The notes beneath the pieces are model-generated. The model did not search any database and was not told the origin of the DNA. It saw nothing but the letters and a program-made list of their open reading frames with translations. Positions 1-7,562 of a stretch of DNA of 9,612 nucleotides are shown here, piece by piece; the first letter of the stretch is position 1, and the number at the start of each line of letters is the position of its first letter. Source of the stretch: an uncultured Oscillospiraceae bacterium (GTDB lineage Bacteria > Bacillota > Clostridia > Oscillospirales > Oscillospiraceae). The stretch lies in contig CAKTKF010000025.1 in assembly GCA_934569215.1 (NCBI GenBank), positions 1 to 9,612 of the forward strand, in the 5' to 3' direction. A program made the position numbers and the translations under genes.

Positions 1-294
1 ATTATCATGGATCCGCCCAGCTATGGCCGTGGCCCCGGCGGTGAGATCTGGAAGATGGAGACCAGCTTTTACCCCTTCTTACAGGAGACGGTGAAGCTGC
101 TGTCCGACGAGCCGCTGTTCGTTATCATCAATTCGTATACCACCGGGCTTGCGCCCTCCGCCGTGGCATATGCCTCCGACGTGGTGTTTGGGACGGCGCA
201 TGGCGGCAAAACGCCCGCCGGTGAGCTGGGACTGCCGGTGAAGCAGTCTGGGCTGGTTCTTCCCTGCGGCGCCACCGGCCGGTGGACGCCGTAA
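1..294 (+). CDS. Class I SAM-dependent methyltransferase, COG1092-like (3' end only)
   Basis: Partial gene: the frame is open from base 1 and stops at TAA 292-294, leaving 97 C-terminal residues. The visible part begins with Ile-Ile-Met-Asp-Pro-Pro-Ser-Tyr-Gly-Arg-Gly, the DPP(S/K/Y) motif IV of class I SAM-dependent methyltransferases. A Glu-Ile-Trp-Lys-Met-Glu stretch follows, as in RlmI-like proteins that methylate RNA bases. The C-terminus carries the Leu-Pro-Cys-Gly-Ala-Thr-Gly-Arg-Trp ending typical of the Firmicutes members. The SAM-binding motif I lies upstream of the window. The substrate (rRNA is the family norm) cannot be read from this fragment. It ends 20 bases before the ecfA1 start and is probably co-transcribed with it. 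Confidence 0.8.
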   Translation: MIMDPPSYGRGPGGEIWKMETSFYPFLQETVKLLSDEPLFVIINSYTTGLAPSAVAYASDVVFGTAHGGKTPAGELGLPVKQSGLVLPCGATGRWTP

Positions 295-299
295 CCAAT

Positions 300-305
300 A
301 GGAGG
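300..305 (+). promoter_or_regulatory. Ribosome binding site that fixes the ecfA1 start
   Basis: A perfect AGGAGG abuts an in-frame ATG at 306 with no spacer, which is too close for initiation there. A TTG at 315 lies 9 bases downstream, at normal spacing. The in-frame GTG at 282 lies upstream of this site, inside the preceding gene. Confidence 0.75.
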
Positions 306-314
306 ATGCCTGAT

Positions 315-1163
315 TTGAGCGACATAATTTCTGTAGAGCATCTGGCATACACGTACCCGGGCGTGGAGGACACGCCCGGTGTTCCCGTGTTTGCGGATTT
401 GAACCTGACCATTGAACAAGGCAGCTTTGTGGCCGTTCTCGGCACCAACGGCTGCGGAAAATCCACCCTTGCCAAGCATTTCAACGCCATTCTGCTTCCC
501 TCCGGGGGAAAGGTCTATGTCTGCGGCATCGATACCGCCAATGAAGACCGGCTTATCACCATTCGGCGAAACGTGGGCATGGTGTTTCAGAACCCGGACA
601 ACCAGATCGTGGCGAATGTGGTGGAGGAGGACGTTGCTTTCGGCCCTGAGAATCTGGGCATTGCCAGCCCGGAGATCCGCCGCAGAGTGGACAGCGCCCT
701 GAAGCAGGTGGACATGTACGAGTACCGCACCCATGCGCCCCATTTGCTGTCCGGCGGACAGAAGCAGCGCATTGCCATTGCGGGCGTGATCGCAATGGAA
801 CCCAAGTGCATCGTTCTGGACGAACCTACCGCCATGCTTGACCCAAGAGGCCGCCGAGAGGTGATCGACACCATCGGACGGCTGAACCGGGGGAAGGGCA
901 TCACAGTGGTTCTGATCACCCACCACATGGACGAAGCGGCCAAGGCGCAGCGCGTTGTGGTGCTGGACAAGGGCAAGGTCGCGGCGGACGGCACACCGAA
1001 GGAGGTCTTCTCCCAGGTGAAGCTGCTGCACAGCATCGGACTTGCCGCCCCGGAGACGGTGGAGCTGTGCTGGGAGTTGAATCAGGAGGGCTTTGACCTT
1101 CCGCTGGATAAATTAGACCCGAAAGAATGCGCGCAGGCACTTTATGATATGATAATGGCCTGA
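315..1163 (+). CDS. ecfA1: Energy-coupling factor transporter ATPase EcfA1
   Basis: ATPase subunit (282 aa from TTG 315) of the ECF transporter, which powers uptake of vitamins or metal ions by exchangeable membrane S components. All ABC motifs are visible: Walker A GTNGCGKST at residues 43-51, Q-loop Gln about 92 in VFQNPDNQ, signature LSGGQ at 145-149, Walker B ending in Asp169-Glu170, and switch His203 in ITHHMDEA. The DEPTAMLDP segment and the VFQNPDNQIV Q-loop fit EcfA1 rather than EcfA2. The start is chosen from the AGGAGG at 300-305; GTG 282 would overlap the upstream methyltransferase and ATG 306 has no spacer. It is followed by ecfA2 after 19 bases, and A1 and A2 are expected to form a heterodimer bound to EcfT. 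Family assignment is very firm; the exact start is likely but not certain. Confidence 0.95.
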   Translation: MSDIISVEHLAYTYPGVEDTPGVPVFADLNLTIEQGSFVAVLGTNGCGKSTLAKHFNAILLPSGGKVYVCGIDTANEDRLITIRRNVGMVFQNPDNQIVANVVEEDVAFGPENLGIASPEIRRRVDSALKQVDMYEYRTHAPHLLSGGQKQRIAIAGVIAMEPKCIVLDEPTAMLDPRGRREVIDTIGRLNRGKGITVVLITHHMDEAAKAQRVVVLDKGKVAADGTPKEVFSQVKLLHSIGLAAPETVELCWELNQEGFDLPLDKLDPKECAQALYDMIMA

Positions 1164-1182
1164 CCCGCTGGGAGGTATTTTC

Positions 1183-2046
1183 TTGAAACCCATTCTGGAA
1201 GTGAAGAATCTCACTTATATTTACAGCGCCGGGACGCCCTTCGAGCATAGGGCGCTGGATAACATATCTTTTTCCGTGGAGCGGGGGGAGTTCATCGGTA
1301 TCATCGGCCACACCGGCTCCGGAAAATCTACCCTGATGCAGCAGTTGAACGGGCTGCTGAAACCCACCTCCGGTGCGGTTTTGCTGGACGGGCAGAACAT
1401 TTGGTCGGACAAGAAGCTGACCCGGCAGGCACGGTTCCGGGTGGGGCTGGTGTTCCAGTACCCGGAGTACCAGCTTTTTGAGGAAACCGTGTACAAGGAC
1501 ATCTCCTTCGGCCCCAAAAACATGGGACTGTCCCCGGAAGAGGTTGACCGCCGCGTCCGGGAGGCTGCCGGGTTCGTGGGACTGACGGAGCAGCAGCTGG
1601 AAGTCTCGCCCTTTGACCTTTCCGGCGGGCAGAAGCGCCGGGTGGCCATTGCGGGCGTCATTGCCATGGAGCCGGAGGTTCTCATTCTGGACGAACCCAC
1701 CGCCGGTCTTGACCCCGTGGGACGCTCGGAAATTCTGGGCAACATCCAGGCCTACCGCAAGGCGAAGAACGCCACGATCATGATGGTCTCCCACTCCATG
1801 GAGGATGTGGCACGGCTGACTGACCGGCTGCTGGTGATGAACGGCTCGGAGCTTGCTATGGACGCGCCGCCTGCTCAGGTGTTTACCCACGCAGAGGAAC
1901 TGACACAAATGGGACTGAATATCCCCCAGGTGACCCAGGTCTTCCTGGAGCTGAAAAAGCTGGGGCTGGACGTGAAAAACGTCTACACCATCGACCAGGC
2001 CGCAGCGGAGATCAAGCGGCTCAAGGAGGGGAACCGCCATGCTTAA
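1183..2046 (+). CDS. ecfA2: Energy-coupling factor transporter ATPase EcfA2
   Basis: Second ATPase of the ECF module (287 aa). The N-terminal Gly-Thr-Pro-Phe-Glu-His-Arg-Ala-Leu segment is a hallmark of EcfA2. Motifs: Walker A GHTGSGKST at residues 42-50, Q-loop Gln92 in VFQYPEYQLF, signature LSGGQ at 146-150, Walker B Asp170-Glu171, and switch His204 in VSHSMEDVA. The start is TTG 1183, 7 bases after GGAGG (1171-1175); no better-placed ATG is seen. It overlaps ecfT by 8 bases, which suggests translational coupling. Its length matches the family. The sequence around the signature and Walker B is nearly identical to that of EcfA1, as expected for these paralogues. Confidence 0.96.
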   Translation: MKPILEVKNLTYIYSAGTPFEHRALDNISFSVERGEFIGIIGHTGSGKSTLMQQLNGLLKPTSGAVLLDGQNIWSDKKLTRQARFRVGLVFQYPEYQLFEETVYKDISFGPKNMGLSPEEVDRRVREAAGFVGLTEQQLEVSPFDLSGGQKRRVAIAGVIAMEPEVLILDEPTAGLDPVGRSEILGNIQAYRKAKNATIMMVSHSMEDVARLTDRLLVMNGSELAMDAPPAQVFTHAEELTQMGLNIPQVTQVFLELKKLGLDVKNVYTIDQAAAEIKRLKEGNRHA

Positions 2047-2845
2047 AGACATTACCCTCGGTCAGTATTTCCCGGGCAATTCCGTCATTCACCGCCTCGA
2101 CCCCAGAACGAAGCTCATCGTGCTGGTCGTTTATATGGTGACGCTTTTCGTTGCCTCCGGGTGGGTATCCTACGGTGTGCTGCTCCTGTTCCTGCTGGCG
2201 GTTATTAAAATTTCTTCCATTCCGGGGAAATCCATCGTCCGGGGCATGAAGCCGCTGGTGATGATTCTGGTTTTCACCGGCGTGCTGAATCTGTTCTTTA
2301 CCAAAGAGGGCAGGGTGCTGGTGGATTTCTGGGGTATTACCATCACTACCGGCGGCGCGGAACGGGCGGCCTTTATGCTGGTGCGCATTCTGATGCTGGT
2401 CACATCCACCTTCCTGCTGACCTACACCACCTCGCCCATTTCCCTGACGGACGGACTGGAAAGCCTGATGAACCCGCTGAAGGTTATTAAGGTGCCTGTC
2501 CACGAGCTTTCCATGATGATGTGCATTGCCCTGCGCTTTATTCCCACGCTGATTGAGGAGACGGACAAGATCATGTCCGCCCAGAAAGCCCGGGGCGCCG
2601 ACTTTGAAAGCGGCAAGCTGATGGAGCGGGCAAAGGCGCTGATCCCCATTCTGGTGCCGCTGTTTATCAGTGCGTTCCGCCGTGCGGACGAGCTGGCGAC
2701 CGCCATGGAGTGCCGCTGCTATCAGGGCGGCGAGGGGAGAACCAAGATGAAGCAGCTGCATTATCAGCGTAACGACTTTGCCGCATTCGGTGCGGCGGCG
2801 CTGCTGACGGCGGCGGTCATTATTCTGAAAAAGTTTGGTATGTGA
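2039..2845 (+). CDS. ecfT: Energy-coupling factor transporter transmembrane protein EcfT
   Basis: Membrane scaffold (268 aa) that couples the EcfA1-EcfA2 ATPases to an S component. It has hydrophobic segments at roughly residues 25-40, 44-59, 70-88, 110-131 and 247-263. Between them lies a cytosolic coupling region with the first Ala-Arg-Gly motif (184-186, in QKARGAD). The second coupling motif is Cys-Arg-Cys at 225-227 in ECRCYQGG, a variant of the usual Ala-Arg-x. The N-terminal HRLDPRTKL segment is typical of the family. ATG 2039 overlaps the end of ecfA2 by 8 bases and is preceded by AAGGAGG (2023-2029) with 9-base spacing. No S-component gene lies in the window, consistent with a group II ECF system whose S proteins are encoded elsewhere. 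Confidence 0.95.
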   Translation: MLKDITLGQYFPGNSVIHRLDPRTKLIVLVVYMVTLFVASGWVSYGVLLLFLLAVIKISSIPGKSIVRGMKPLVMILVFTGVLNLFFTKEGRVLVDFWGITITTGGAERAAFMLVRILMLVTSTFLLTYTTSPISLTDGLESLMNPLKVIKVPVHELSMMMCIALRFIPTLIEETDKIMSAQKARGADFESGKLMERAKALIPILVPLFISAFRRADELATAMECRCYQGGEGRTKMKQLHYQRNDFAAFGAAALLTAAVIILKKFGM

Positions 2846-2852
2846 GGGAAAT

Positions 2853-3632
2853 ATGCGCAATATCGCCCTGTTTTTGACTTATCTCGGCACCCATTACCAC
2901 GGCTGGCAGGTGCAGAAGAATCTGCCCACCGTGGCGGAGACCATGGAGAAGGCCGCCGCCATGGTGGTGGGGCACCCGGTGCATATGACCGGCTGCGGCC
3001 GGACGGACGCGGGCGTCCACGCCCGGGTGTACGTGGCGAATTTCCGCACGACCTCCACCATCCCGGTGGAGCGGCTGCCCTATGCGCTGAACACCCACCT
3101 TCCCTGCGACATCGTGGTGACGAAAGCCTTTGCCGTTCATGAGAATTTCAACGCCATCGGCTCCTGCGCCCGGAAGGAATATACCTATCAGATTTACAAT
3201 TCCCGCCTTAAGAATCCGTTTTATGTCAACCGCGCCTGGTTTTACCCCCGGCACCTGGACGAGAACGTGATGCAGGCGGCGGCAAGCCAGTTCGTGGGTA
3301 CCCACGATTTTGCCGCCGTGAGAAGTGTCGGCACGGATGTCAAATCCACCGTCCGCACTGTATACTATTACAATGTAGAGCGTCACGGGGAGCTGATCAC
3401 CCTCAAGGTCTGCGCCAACGGCTTCCTTTACAACATGGCCCGAGCCATGGCGGGGACGGTAGTCTACGCCGCCGAGGGAAAGATACGCCCGGAGGAGATC
3501 GGCGAAATTCTGGCCTCCGGCAACCGCACCGCCGCCGGCCCGACGGTCCCGGCGGGAGGGCTGTACATGACCCACCTGTGGTATGACGACGGAATCGAAC
3601 AATTTGAGGCCGGAAGCGACTGGAACGTCTGA
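2853..3632 (+). CDS. truA: tRNA pseudouridine(38-40) synthase TruA
   Basis: Isomerises uridines 38, 39 and 40 in the tRNA anticodon arm to pseudouridine (259 aa, normal length). The catalytic aspartate is Asp52 in GCGRTDAGVHA. Other family landmarks are Tyr-His-Gly-Trp-Gln near residue 15, Arg-Lys-Glu-Tyr-Thr-Tyr in mid-protein, and Phe-Leu-Tyr-Asn-Met-Ala-Arg near the C-terminus. The start is ATG 2853; a TTG at 2835 in the same frame lies inside ecfT and has no proper ribosome site. The weak GAGGG at 2844-2848 overlaps the ecfT stop, so translation is probably coupled to ecfT. The ecfA1-ecfA2-ecfT-truA order is widespread in Firmicutes, where it usually lies next to ribosomal protein genes. 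Confidence 0.95.
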   Translation: MRNIALFLTYLGTHYHGWQVQKNLPTVAETMEKAAAMVVGHPVHMTGCGRTDAGVHARVYVANFRTTSTIPVERLPYALNTHLPCDIVVTKAFAVHENFNAIGSCARKEYTYQIYNSRLKNPFYVNRAWFYPRHLDENVMQAAASQFVGTHDFAAVRSVGTDVKSTVRTVYYYNVERHGELITLKVCANGFLYNMARAMAGTVVYAAEGKIRPEEIGEILASGNRTAAGPTVPAGGLYMTHLWYDDGIEQFEAGSDWNV

Positions 3633-3681
3633 CGGAGGGCATCATCGTTCATAATTTGTTTTCCCTTTTTCAGACCCGATA

Positions 3682-3690
3682 TGCTATACT
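3682..3690 (+). promoter_or_regulatory. Extended -10 promoter for the ClpE-like gene
   Basis: TGCTATACT is an extended -10 (TG-N-TATACT, with TATACT at 3685-3690). The expected -35 position (about 3662-3667) holds a pyrimidine-rich run and no TTGACA-like box; the nearest TTG, at 3656, is too distant (23-base spacer). It sits 23 bases before the ATG at 3713. I searched by eye for CtsR heptads and a CIRCE element between 3633 and 3712 and saw none. Confidence 0.55.
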
Positions 3691-3712
3691 GCACCGAAAA
3701 GGAGTGAGCGTT

Positions 3713-5989
3713 ATGCAGCCAAAAATGTGCAGCAAATGTAAGAAAAATATCGCCGTGGTGTTTATTACCAAGGTTGAAAACGGCGTTACCATGAATGAAG
3801 GCTACTGCCTGAAATGCGCCCGGAGTCTGGGAATTCCCCAGATCGACCAGGCGGTGAAGCAGATGGGCATTTCCGAGGAAGACCTGGATATGCTCAGCGA
3901 CGAAATGAGCAGCATGTTCGGCCAGAAGGACGACAGCGACAGCTCTGACGACGATGAAATTGACAGCCAGACCGCCACGTTCCCGCTGCTGAACCAGCTT
4001 TTCGGCAATACCCCCGCGCCCCAGCCCCGTCCTTCCAGAAAGGAAGAGGGGGAGCCGAAGGAGAAGAAAAAGTCCAAACGGCATAAATTCCTGGACAGCT
4101 ATTGTATGAATCTGACCGGCCGCGCCCGGGAGGGCAAGCTGGATAAGGTCATCGGCCGGGATGTGGAGACCGAGCGGGTCGTCCAGATTCTCAACCGCCG
4201 TCAGAAGAACAATCCCTGCCTCATCGGCGAACCCGGCGTTGGCAAGACCGCCATTGCCGAGGGACTTGCCCAGCGGATCGCGGCGGGGGATGTCCCCTAT
4301 AAGCTGCGGGACAAGGAGGTATTCCTGCTTGACCTCACCGCGCTGGTGGCAGGCACCCAGTTCCGCGGGCAGTTTGAAAGCCGCATGAAGAGCCTGATCG
4401 GCGAGATCAAGGAGTGCGGCAACATCATTCTAGTCATTGACGAAGTCCACAATCTGGTGGGCGCGGGAGATGCGGAGGGCAGCATGAACGCCGCCAACAT
4501 CCTGAAACCCGCCCTGTCCAGGGGAGAGATCCAGGTCATCGGCGCGACGACCTTCACCGAGTACCGCAAGTATATTGAAAAGGACGCGGCTTTGGAGCGC
4601 CGTTTCCAGCCCGTCACCGTGGCGGAACCCACCATCGCGGAAGCAAGCCTTATCATGCAGGGCATTGCCAAGTCCTACGCCGAGTTCCACGGGGTGGAGA
4701 TTTCTCCGGAAATCGCCCACCAGTGCGTCGTTCTCTCCGAGCGCTACATCACCGACCGGTTTCTGCCCGACAAGGCCATCGACCTGCTGGACGAAGCCTG
4801 TTCCGACGTGAATTTGCAGTGCAAGGAAATCTCCCAGCTGGCCGAGCTGAAAAAGGAGCGGGACGATTACGAGCTGGAGCTGCGGATGCTCAATGAAAAT
4901 ACGGAGAATCAGGACTATGAGCGTCTGGCGCTGATCCGCAGCAAGCTGATGCAGCTGGCGGCGAAAATCGAGGAGCTGGAAAAGCTGCCTAGGCCCGCCG
5001 TGACCATGGAGAATCTGGCGAGGATCATCGAGCTGTGGACGAAAATCCCCGCGTCCAAGATCAAGGCGCAGGAGTATGAGCAGATCAAGGGACTGAGCGA
5101 CCGCCTGAAAACCCACATCGTCGGCCAGGACGAGGCGGTGGACGCCGTGTCCCGTGCCATCCGCCGCAACCGGGTGGGCATTTCCCCCAAGAAGCGGCCT
5201 GTGTCCTTCATTTTCGTTGGCCCCACGGGCGTGGGTAAGACGGAGCTGGTCAAGCAGTTGGCAAGCGATCTGTTTGACAATGTGGACAGCCTGATTCGCC
5301 TGGATATGTCGGAATATATGGAGAAGCACACCGTCTCCAAGCTCATCGGTTCGCCTCCCGGCTATGTGGGCTACGATGAGGCCGGACAGCTGACGGAGAA
5401 GATCCGCCGCCGCCCCTACAGCATTGTGCTGTTCGATGAAATCGAAAAAGCGCACCCGGATGTGCTGAACGTTCTGCTGCAGGTGCTGGACGATGGCCGC
5501 ATTACGGACGCCCAGGGCAGGGTGGTGAACTTTGAGAACACCGTCATCGTCATGACCTCCAACGCCGGTTCCGAGGGCAGTGTGGGCGGCATGGGCTTTG
5601 GCCGAAGCGACGGCGACAAGGTGAAGGAAAAGACCATGAAGGCATTGCAGGGCTTCCTGCGGCCGGAATTTCTCAACCGTGTGGACGAAATCATCACCTT
5701 CAACCACCTGACGGAAGAAAACTTCCTTGGCATCGCGGACATCATGCTCAAGGAGCTGCAAGACAGCCTGTCCACCCGCGGCCTGACCCTTTCCTGGGAC
5801 GACGATCTGCGCCGCCTGCTGGTCAAAAAGGCGTATTCCGTGACCTACGGCGCGAGAAATCTCCGCCGGACCATCCAGAAGGAGTTGGAAGACCCGATTT
5901 CCGAGGCAATCATTGATAGCTTCCAGCATCCCATTTCTGCCATCCGCATCCGGGTGGAGGGAGAGACCGTTAAGCTGGATATCACCTGA
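3713..5989 (+). CDS. ClpE-like AAA+ ATP-dependent unfoldase with N-terminal zinc finger
   Basis: Class I Hsp100 unfoldase (758 aa), expected to unfold proteins and feed them to ClpP in the cytoplasm. An N-terminal C-x2-C...C-x2-C zinc finger (Cys6, Cys9, Cys32, Cys35) replaces the double Clp-N repeats of ClpC/ClpB, as in ClpE. A low-complexity linker follows: acidic around 72-85, basic/proline-rich around 103-124. D1 AAA+ has Walker A GEPGVGKT at 172-179 and Walker B Asp243-Glu244. A coiled-coil, UVR-like middle region spans about 370-428. D2 has Walker A GPTGVGKT at 503-510 and Walker B Asp575-Glu576. Met-Gly-Phe at 627-629 occupies the place of the ClpP-docking (I/L/V)-G-F loop. Start chosen: ATG 3713, 8 bases after AAAAGGAG; an upstream in-frame TTG at 3656 would put the promoter inside the gene. 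It is transcribed alone between a promoter and a terminator. ClpC is the alternative name, but the zinc finger favours ClpE. Confidence 0.9.
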   Translation: MQPKMCSKCKKNIAVVFITKVENGVTMNEGYCLKCARSLGIPQIDQAVKQMGISEEDLDMLSDEMSSMFGQKDDSDSSDDDEIDSQTATFPLLNQLFGNTPAPQPRPSRKEEGEPKEKKKSKRHKFLDSYCMNLTGRAREGKLDKVIGRDVETERVVQILNRRQKNNPCLIGEPGVGKTAIAEGLAQRIAAGDVPYKLRDKEVFLLDLTALVAGTQFRGQFESRMKSLIGEIKECGNIILVIDEVHNLVGAGDAEGSMNAANILKPALSRGEIQVIGATTFTEYRKYIEKDAALERRFQPVTVAEPTIAEASLIMQGIAKSYAEFHGVEISPEIAHQCVVLSERYITDRFLPDKAIDLLDEACSDVNLQCKEISQLAELKKERDDYELELRMLNENTENQDYERLALIRSKLMQLAAKIEELEKLPRPAVTMENLARIIELWTKIPASKIKAQEYEQIKGLSDRLKTHIVGQDEAVDAVSRAIRRNRVGISPKKRPVSFIFVGPTGVGKTELVKQLASDLFDNVDSLIRLDMSEYMEKHTVSKLIGSPPGYVGYDEAGQLTEKIRRRPYSIVLFDEIEKAHPDVLNVLLQVLDDGRITDAQGRVVNFENTVIVMTSNAGSEGSVGGMGFGRSDGDKVKEKTMKALQGFLRPEFLNRVDEIITFNHLTEENFLGIADIMLKELQDSLSTRGLTLSWDDDLRRLLVKKAYSVTYGARNLRRTIQKELEDPISEAIIDSFQHPISAIRIRVEGETVKLDIT

Positions 5990-5992
5990 CAT

Positions 5993-6023
5993 ATGGGAGG
6001 GGAAAAATCCCCTCCCATTTTTT
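5993..6023 (+). terminator. Rho-independent terminator after the ClpE-like gene
   Basis: An 11-bp perfect stem, ATGGGAGGGGA (5993-6003) pairing with TCCCCTCCCAT (6008-6018), has a 4-base A loop and runs straight into six T residues (6018-6023). It begins 4 bases after the stop codon. Confidence 0.93.
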
Positions 6024-6032
6024 CACGAATGC

Positions 6033-6058
6033 TGTAAGATTTTCCCCATTCCCGCGTC
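6033..6058 (+). promoter_or_regulatory. Putative ECF sigma-dependent promoter (autoregulatory)
   Basis: TGTAAG at 6033-6038 is followed by exactly 16 bases and then CGTC at 6055-6058. It resembles the TGTAAC-N16-CGTC pattern recognised by several Firmicutes ECF sigma factors (SigX/SigM/SigV type), with one mismatch in the -35 box. It lies between the preceding terminator and the sigma gene, so the pair is probably transcribed by its own product. A start site a few bases past CGTC would exclude ATG 6061 from the message and supports the GTG 6082 start. Confidence 0.65.
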
Positions 6059-6068
6059 TAATGGGTGT

Positions 6069-6074
6069 AGGAGG
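6069..6074 (+). promoter_or_regulatory. Ribosome binding site that fixes the sigma factor start
   Basis: AGGAGG (within AGGAGGTGA) lies 7 bases before GTG 6082. The in-frame ATG at 6061 lies upstream of it with no ribosome site of its own, so GTG is the likely initiator. Confidence 0.8.
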
Positions 6075-6081
6075 TGAGGCT

Positions 6082-6567
6082 GTGACGGAGTTTGAACGGA
6101 TATACCGGGCGTATTTTCAGGATGTGGAGCTATACTTACGGGCAATCAGCCACGACGAAAGTCTTGCGGAGGAGCTGACGGAACAGGTATTCTTTCAGGC
6201 GTTGAATGCTCTGCCGAAATTTCGGGGCGACTGCGACGTCCGTACCTGGTTATGCTCCATGGCGAGAAACGCCTATCTCAGCCATCTGCGGAAGGAGCGC
6301 CCATCCCAGCCCATCGATGAGCTGGAAATCAGCGACCCGAAGCAGGCGGTGGAGGAACAGATCATGGACGCCCAGCAGGTTATGGCCGTTCATCGGGTGC
6401 TTCACGACCTGCCGGAACCCTATAAGGAGGTTTTCTCTCTGCGGGTCTTCGGGCAGCTTTCCTTTGGTGATATCGGAAGCCTGTTCGGACGCACGGCAAA
6501 CTGGGCCTGTGTGACCTACCACCGGGCAAGGCAGAAAATACGGGATGAAATGGGGGAATATGTATGA
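6082..6567 (+). CDS. ECF-type RNA polymerase sigma factor
   Basis: Extracytoplasmic-function sigma factor (161 aa from GTG 6082). It has the two expected domains and no region 3. Region 2 spans about residues 3-71 and includes the EELTEQVFFQAL helix and the Arg-Thr-Trp-Leu...Ala-Arg-Asn-Ala-Tyr -10-recognition stretch. Region 4 spans about 100-157, with LPEPYKEVF, then a helix-turn-helix FGQLSFGDIGSLFGRTANWACVTYHRAR. The Asn-Trp-Ala-x-Val-Thr-Tyr-x-Arg-Ala form of the recognition helix is common in clostridial ECF factors paired with zf-HC2 anti-sigmas. The stop overlaps the start of the anti-sigma gene (ATGA), so the two are translationally coupled. The promoter just upstream looks ECF-dependent. 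The inducing signal is unknown. Confidence 0.92.
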   Translation: MTEFERIYRAYFQDVELYLRAISHDESLAEELTEQVFFQALNALPKFRGDCDVRTWLCSMARNAYLSHLRKERPSQPIDELEISDPKQAVEEQIMDAQQVMAVHRVLHDLPEPYKEVFSLRVFGQLSFGDIGSLFGRTANWACVTYHRARQKIRDEMGEYV

Positions 6568-7556
6568 AGGTCAGCTGCGACATTATCCGCGACCTGCTGC
6601 CGCTATACGCGGAGAACATGGTCAGCCAGGCCAGCCGGGACATGGTGGACGAGCATTTGCGCGGGTGCGGCGAATGTACCGGGGAATTGGGAAAGCTCCA
6701 AAAGACGGAGATTATAGTACCGGAAACCGACGTTTCCGGGATGAAACGGGTAGAAAAGGCAATCTGCACCCGCAGATTACTTGCGGTGGCAACAGCGGTT
6801 CTCGCGGTTTTGTCAATATTCGCCTGGCTGTGGGGATTTATGAATGCACCGGTCTATTTGAGCGCTGAGGACGCCATTGTATCCGTAGAGCAGCAGGCGG
6901 ATAACGCCTTGACCGTTGACTACTATGACTACGTTCGCGGCTGGACAGGAATTGGCTACCCGGGCTGTCAGCGTGGAGTGATTTGCAGCACGACGCGCTG
7001 GGATTGGTTATCCTATAAGTATGGGTGGAGAGATAACTTCCCGGATAACCGCGAAACGTATTATGGGACAATATGGGAAGTCGATGAGCAGGGCAGGAAA
7101 ATGCCGTCGGCTGCTGATGCCGGCACCGATCCCGCTGAGATCACGCAGTGGGCTTGTGACAAAAATATGTGGTATATCAACTACGCTGACGGTACACGGG
7201 GCGAGCTTCTTTGGGAGGGAGAGAAAGGAGAAAACCTGTTTGCCGGGCAGACCCTTGCCATTGCGGACAGAACGCTGCTGTACGCCTGTATCGGGGCAGC
7301 CGTATTGGCTGTCATAACAGGACTTGTGGCGTGGATGATCAAAACCCCCGGAGGGAAACGATTATGTACCGCTCTATCGACCGCAGCAGCGGCCTATGCG
7401 CTATCCTCCGTCCTGATTACGGGTGGGCAGCTGATTTGCTATTCCGGATATCGTCCGCAGCTGGATTACATGATCACTCTGTCGGTATTGCTGACTGCCA
7501 CGGCTTTTTGCGCAATAGAGCTATACAAGGTGAGCAGACGGGATAAAACAGTCTGA
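6564..7556 (+). CDS. Membrane anti-sigma factor with zf-HC2 zinc finger and ectodomain
   Basis: Likely partner that holds the upstream ECF sigma factor inactive at the membrane (330 aa). The N-terminal cytosolic anti-sigma domain has Cys5, His31, Cys35 and Cys38 (C...H-x3-C-x2-C, as in RsiW/ZAS proteins) plus the LLPLYAENMVS helix. Transmembrane helix 1 spans about 71-92. A putative extracellular domain (about 93-236) is unusually rich in Tyr and Trp and has Cys135, Cys141 and Cys198. Further hydrophobic helices at about 237-258, 265-287 and 301-321 give four in total, with a short charged tail ending KVSRRDKTV. ATG 6564 overlaps the sigma stop by 4 bases, with GGGGGAA upstream. The anti-sigma role is inferred from the motif and gene order. 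The function of the ectodomain and last three helices is not recognised; they may sense an envelope signal. Confidence 0.82.
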   Translation: MKVSCDIIRDLLPLYAENMVSQASRDMVDEHLRGCGECTGELGKLQKTEIIVPETDVSGMKRVEKAICTRRLLAVATAVLAVLSIFAWLWGFMNAPVYLSAEDAIVSVEQQADNALTVDYYDYVRGWTGIGYPGCQRGVICSTTRWDWLSYKYGWRDNFPDNRETYYGTIWEVDEQGRKMPSAADAGTDPAEITQWACDKNMWYINYADGTRGELLWEGEKGENLFAGQTLAIADRTLLYACIGAAVLAVITGLVAWMIKTPGGKRLCTALSTAAAAYALSSVLITGGQLICYSGYRPQLDYMITLSVLLTATAFCAIELYKVSRRDKTV

Positions 7557-7562
7557 CGCCAG

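Noticed and set aside
282..314. GTG 282 or ATG 306 as the start of ecfA1
   Set aside because: GTG 282 overlaps the upstream coding end and precedes the AGGAGG; ATG 306 abuts the AGGAGG with no spacer.
69..1031. Long minus-strand open frame (320 codons) opposite ecfA1
   Set aside because: It is antisense to a gene with all ABC motifs, shows no recognisable domain and is His/Gln/Val-rich as expected of a GC-rich antisense shadow.
916..2052. Minus-strand open frame of 378 codons opposite ecfA2
   Set aside because: Antisense shadow of a certain gene; its composition is biased and no motif is seen.
4430..5992. Minus-strand open frame of 520 codons opposite the ClpE-like gene
   Set aside because: A long frame arises from the codon bias of the real gene; it has no ribosome site or domain and lies over conserved AAA+ motifs.
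7240..7556. Possible gene fusion or frameshift within the anti-sigma gene, because the C-terminal helices look separate from the ectodomain
   Set aside because: The frame is continuous to a terminator, and there is no internal ribosome site with a good start.
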